Below, in pieces: positions 61,281-64,000 of a stretch of DNA of 64,000 nt (its first letter is position 1; the number at the start of each line of letters is the position of its first letter). The DNA lies in the NCBI GenBank assembly GCA_016713535.1, contig JADJOY010000012.1:18464-82463 (forward strand), in the 5' to 3' direction. Origin of the DNA: JADJOY01 sp016713535 [NCBI: Deltaproteobacteria bacterium]. GTDB taxonomy: Bacteria; JADJOY01. The notes beneath the pieces are model-generated. The model saw only the letters and a list, made by a program, of their open reading frames with translations, was not told the DNA's origin and did not search any database. The position numbers and the translations under genes were made by a program.

Positions 61281-61296
61281 GCGGCCGCAAGGCCGC
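61281..61296 (+). repeat. GCGGCC hairpin between fhs and the IS
   Basis: GCGGCC and GGCCGC pair around GCAA, preceded by GTGTAGGC, resembling the GTAGGGGC-type variants at 43.9 kb. It lies 63 bases downstream of the fhs stop and may terminate it. The remaining bases up to the IS end show no gene. Confidence 0.55.
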
Positions 61297-61337
61297 ACGC
61301 GATCGTGTCGTAGTCCGGGGTAAGGAAACGGGTGTGG

Positions 61338-61403
61338 TTCGCCCAAGGGGAACGCACCCGGTTCGGCCAAGGGGAACGGCGCTGGCTCGGCCAAAGGGAA
61401 CGC
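61338..61403 (+). repeat. Left terminal repeats of the IS21 element, 24-bp period
   Basis: Three related 18-base repeats (core GGCCAAGGGGAACG) start at 61338, 61362 and 61386, exactly 24 bases apart. Their inverse occurs at 63913 and 63985. Such multiple end repeats are typical transposase-binding sites of IS21 elements. Confidence 0.8.
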
Positions 61404-61538
61404 GGTCAGTCCCGCCGATTGCCCCGGTCCCCCCCATAGCGACCCACGCCAACACGTAGTCCCCGGCGGCCGTCCTGCCGGGCGCCGGGTTCCTCGATGG
61501 AATCCTCCGGGCGTCTCGCACGCCAGCCGGAGGACTCC

Positions 61539-63140
61539 GTGAGCGCCCTGAGGGCCGACATGTATCGACTGCAAGAGCTGGTGCGGCTGCACCGCATGGG
61601 TACCAAGAGCCGGGACGTGGCCCGGCTGCTGCGCATGAGCCCCAAGACCGAGTTGGGCTACCGCACGGCGCTCACGGCCGCGGGCTTGCTCGCCGGTGAT
61701 CCGGCGGATCTCCCCGATCTCGACATCCTCAAGGTCGCGGTGCTCGAGCAGCGTCCGCCGCGACCGGCGCCGCAGCAGAGGTCGTCGGTCGAGCGCTGGG
61801 CGCACGCCATCCGCGAGATGCGGGCTCGCGGTGCGCAGCCCCGCGCGATCTTCGACCGGCTGCGGCTCGAGGAGCCCGACTTCGCCGGGTCGCTCTCGGC
61901 GATCAAACGGTTCTGCGCCCGCCTCGACCACGAGCAGGGCGTGCAAGCCGACGACGTCGTGATCCCCGTCGAGACCGGACCCGGTGAGATCGCGCAGGTC
62001 GACTTCGGCTACGTCGGCAAGCTCTACGATCCCCGCGAGGGCGTGCTGCGCAAGGCGTGGGTGTTCGTCATGGTGCTCGGCTACAGCCGGCATCTGTTCG
62101 CTCGCGTCGTATTCGATCAGCGCGTCGAGACCTGGCTCGCGCTGCACCAGGAGGCGTTTCGCTGGTTCGGCGCAGTGCCGCAGGTCCTCGTCCCCGACAA
62201 CCTCAAGGCCGCCGTGGTGCGCGCCGCGTTCGCGATCGACGGCGCCGCGTCGCTCAACCGCAGCTACCGCGAGCTCGCCCGGCACTACGGCTTCAAGGTC
62301 GATCCCACGCCGATCTACGCGCCGGAGAAGAAGGGCAAGGTCGAGTCCGCCGTCCGCTACGTGAAGCGCAGCTTCTTTCGTCCCCGCGACTTGGCCGACG
62401 TCGACGTCGCCAACCGCGAGCTCGATCGGTGGGTCCGAGAGATCGCGGGGCTGCGTCACCACGGCACCACGGGGCGCAAACCCCGTGAGGTCTTCGAGCA
62501 AGCGGAGGCGCAGCACCTCCTGCCGCTGCCGGGCGTTCCGTTCGAGACGGTGATGTGGAAAGAGGCCACGGTCCACACCGACAGCCACGTCTCGTTCGAG
62601 AAGCGCCTCTACTCGGTGCCGTGGAGGCTCATCGGCAAGACGGTCTGGATCCGTGCCACGCCGGCCACGGTCACGATCTACGCCGACGACACACGAGTCG
62701 CGACCCACGACCGCCGCGGCACCGAGGTCCGCAGCACGCTCGATCATCACCTGCCCGAGCACCGCGGCGAGCTACGCCATCGAAGCCGCAGCTTCTGGGA
62801 GCAGCGCGCGGACGGGCTCGGCGACGAGGTCGGCGCCTTCATCCGCGAGGTGTTCGACGCCGACGAGGTGCTGACCCAGCTCCGCACCGTCCAGGCGATG
62901 GTGCGCCACCTCCAGCAGTTCCCCGTCGAGCGTGCCCGCGCCGCGTGTGCGCGGGCTCGCTTCTACGGCAACCACACCTACGGCGGGCTCAAGCGAATCC
63001 TGGCGCACGGGCTCGATCTCGAGCCGCTGCCCACAGCGGTCGTGCCCGCCCGCGGCGTCCTCGAATCCCCTCGCTACGCCCGATCCGCCCAACAGCTTCT
63101 CGACCTACAACCACCGGAGGTCCCCGATGAGTGCCACTAA
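61539..63140 (+). CDS. istA: IS21-family transposase IstA
   Basis: The protein has an N-terminal helix-turn-helix (LQELVRLHRMGTKSRDVARLL) and a DDE-type integrase core: VDFGYVG (first Asp), VPDNLKAAV (second Asp) and KGKVESAVRYV (Glu). A beta-barrel follows (YSVPWRLIGKTVWIRATPA). GTG 61539 has GGAGGA four bases upstream and was chosen over ATG 61497, which lacks a ribosome site, and over ATG 61560. It should cut and join the element ends together with IstB. The gene appears intact. Confidence 0.92.
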   Translation: MSALRADMYRLQELVRLHRMGTKSRDVARLLRMSPKTELGYRTALTAAGLLAGDPADLPDLDILKVAVLEQRPPRPAPQQRSSVERWAHAIREMRARGAQPRAIFDRLRLEEPDFAGSLSAIKRFCARLDHEQGVQADDVVIPVETGPGEIAQVDFGYVGKLYDPREGVLRKAWVFVMVLGYSRHLFARVVFDQRVETWLALHQEAFRWFGAVPQVLVPDNLKAAVVRAAFAIDGAASLNRSYRELARHYGFKVDPTPIYAPEKKGKVESAVRYVKRSFFRPRDLADVDVANRELDRWVREIAGLRHHGTTGRKPREVFEQAEAQHLLPLPGVPFETVMWKEATVHTDSHVSFEKRLYSVPWRLIGKTVWIRATPATVTIYADDTRVATHDRRGTEVRSTLDHHLPEHRGELRHRSRSFWEQRADGLGDEVGAFIREVFDADEVLTQLRTVQAMVRHLQQFPVERARAACARARFYGNHTYGGLKRILAHGLDLEPLPTAVVPARGVLESPRYARSAQQLLDLQPPEVPDECH

Positions 63141-63903
63141 CGATCTCGTTCCGATCCTCAAGAAGCTGCGCCTCTCCGGCGTGCTCCAGAGCCTCGACGT
63201 GCGGACTCGACAGGCCGTCGATGAGGAGATCGCGCACGTCGAGTTTCTCTACCGCCTGCTCGTCGACGAGGTCGAGCGCCGCGAGGCGAAGCAGCTCGGA
63301 GTCCGTCTCAGCCGCGCCAGCTTCGAGCACGCCAAGACGATCGAGGACTTTGATTTTGCGTTCAACCCCAAGATCCCGCGCGCCAAGATCCTCGATCTCG
63401 CCACCTGCGCGTTCGTGGAGCGGCGTCAGAACGTGCTCCTCGTCGGCCCCTCGGGCACGGGGAAGAGCCACATCGCGCAGGCACTCGGTCACCGTGCCTG
63501 CCGCGCTGGCTACGCCGCGCTCTACACGGCGGCCGACGCGATGTTTCAGCAGCTCCGCGCCGCACGGGCCGACCAGACCTACGAGAAGCGGCTGCTGCGC
63601 TTCACCAGTCCCGAGGTGCTGATCGTCGACGATCTCGGGCTCACGCCGCTGCGCCAGGACGAGCCTCTCGACCTGCACGCCATCATCCGCCGGCGTCACC
63701 AGCGCGGGTCGTTGATCGTCACCTCGAACCGCGCGATCGAGGAGTGGTACCCGCTCTTCGGCGATGCGCTGCTCGCCAGTGCCGCCATGGACCGGCTCCT
63801 CGACGGCGCCCACGTCCTCGAGATGCAGGGCGACTCGTACCGCAACCCGCCCAAGAAGCGCGGCCGTGGCGCCGCCGCGACTGCCGCTGGGCCGGAGAAC
63901 TGA
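63127..63903 (+). CDS. istB: IS21-family helper ATPase IstB
   Basis: The 258-residue AAA+ protein has Walker A GPSGTGKSH, Walker B VLIVDDLG and a sensor region (SLIVTSNRAIEEW). It starts 14 bases before the istA stop, suggesting coupled translation. IstB assists target selection by the transposase. The tail is Lys/Arg-rich, and the gene appears intact. Confidence 0.95.
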   Translation: MSATNDLVPILKKLRLSGVLQSLDVRTRQAVDEEIAHVEFLYRLLVDEVERREAKQLGVRLSRASFEHAKTIEDFDFAFNPKIPRAKILDLATCAFVERRQNVLLVGPSGTGKSHIAQALGHRACRAGYAALYTAADAMFQQLRAARADQTYEKRLLRFTSPEVLIVDDLGLTPLRQDEPLDLHAIIRRRHQRGSLIVTSNRAIEEWYPLFGDALLASAAMDRLLDGAHVLEMQGDSYRNPPKKRGRGAAATAAGPEN

Positions 63904-63912
63904 CCGTGCTCG

Positions 63913-64000
63913 GCGTTCCCTTTGGCCGAACCAGCGTCGTCCTGCCGACGACCCAAGTCATCGCGACGCAGGCACGCTCGAACCGCGTTCCCTTTGGCCG
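63913..64000 (-). repeat. Right terminal repeats of the IS21 element
   Basis: Inverted copies of the left repeat (GCGTTCCCTTTGGCC core) lie at 63913-63930 and 63985-64000, 72 bases apart, which is three times the 24-base period seen on the left. The second runs to the window edge. Confidence 0.75.

Larger units (their letters stand above)
61333..64000 (+). mobile_element. IS21-family insertion sequence, right end at or beyond window end
   Basis: The element encodes an istA/istB pair with a short overlap, the IS21 layout. Multiple terminal repeats GG(C)CCAA(A/G)GGGAACG occur at the left end and in inverted orientation at the right (63913-63930 and 63985-64000). The left boundary at about 61333 is suggested by TGTGG before the first repeat. 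The right boundary may lie beyond 64000. The insertion follows fhs and does not appear to disrupt it. Confidence 0.85.

Noticed and set aside
61497-61538. ATG 61497 as the start of istA
   Set aside because: No ribosome site precedes it, while GTG 61539 has GGAGGA directly upstream and family N-termini begin near there.

Overview
The window is very G+C-rich DNA from a Gram-negative bacterium, with GTG and TTG starts common. Several traits fit an uncultured member of the former Deltaproteobacteria (Myxococcota-like): many predicted secreted proteins and lipoproteins, MopE-type Asp/Cys metal-binding repeats, FG-GAP propellers, dockerin-like calcium loops, DUF1554-type domains, vWA and transglutaminase-like envelope proteins, a DevBCA/TolC-type exporter and an F420-type (DDN) reductase. 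The taxonomic call is inference; no rRNA, tRNA or ribosomal gene is in the window.

Layout. 1-6.3 kb: the end of a two-vWA protein followed by a transglutaminase-like envelope protein that carries one frameshift. 6.4-10.6 kb: a glycerophosphodiesterase lipoprotein facing a minus-strand pair, an acyltransferase-methyltransferase fusion and a YeiH exporter fused to a thiol-dioxygenase cupin. 10.8-13.7 kb: an ArsR regulator and an SDR-SRPBCC fusion, each preceded by the same operator array, then a TetR regulator. 14.2-21.9 kb: a membrane protein, a GH-A-like lipoprotein, a DUF1554 surface protein, and a coupled trio (ankyrin membrane protein, alpha/beta-barrel protein, HAD hydrolase). 22-26 kb: an isolated short flagellin, a DUF6544-like protein, a secreted solenoid of 16-residue repeats and a Rossmann protein. 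26-34.4 kb: an FtsX permease, FKBP, an EEP-family lipoprotein, a BaiN-type flavoprotein, a YdcF-like lipoprotein and an SGNH hydrolase. 35-40.7 kb: a secreted metallophosphatase and an FG-GAP/MopE surface protein. 40.7-48.1 kb: hydrolase, DDN reductase, shortened beta-lactamase-like lipoprotein, CPBP protein, epimerase and penicillin acylase. 48.4-53.5 kb: a TetR-permease-ATPase-HlyD-TolC export operon with three single-base indels in its first two genes. 53.5-61.2 kb: a propeller/di-haem protein, rubrerythrin-like protein, enoyl-CoA hydratase, VOC and MAPEG proteins and formate-tetrahydrofolate ligase. 61.3 kb to the end: an IS21-family element (istA, istB) cut by the window edge.

The strongest signal not explained by genes is a family of intergenic hairpin repeats present in nearly every larger gap. 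Most start with GGAGGG and continue into a near-perfect inverted repeat. Arm sequences differ between copies while pairing is kept, and the loops are few and recurrent (CTTCGT, TCC, TCCT). In several gaps the hairpins form ordered multi-hairpin units repeated in tandem. Other leading observations are the YeiH-thiol dioxygenase fusion, the duplicated ArsR half-site array, and the SDR-SRPBCC and acyltransferase-methyltransferase fusions.
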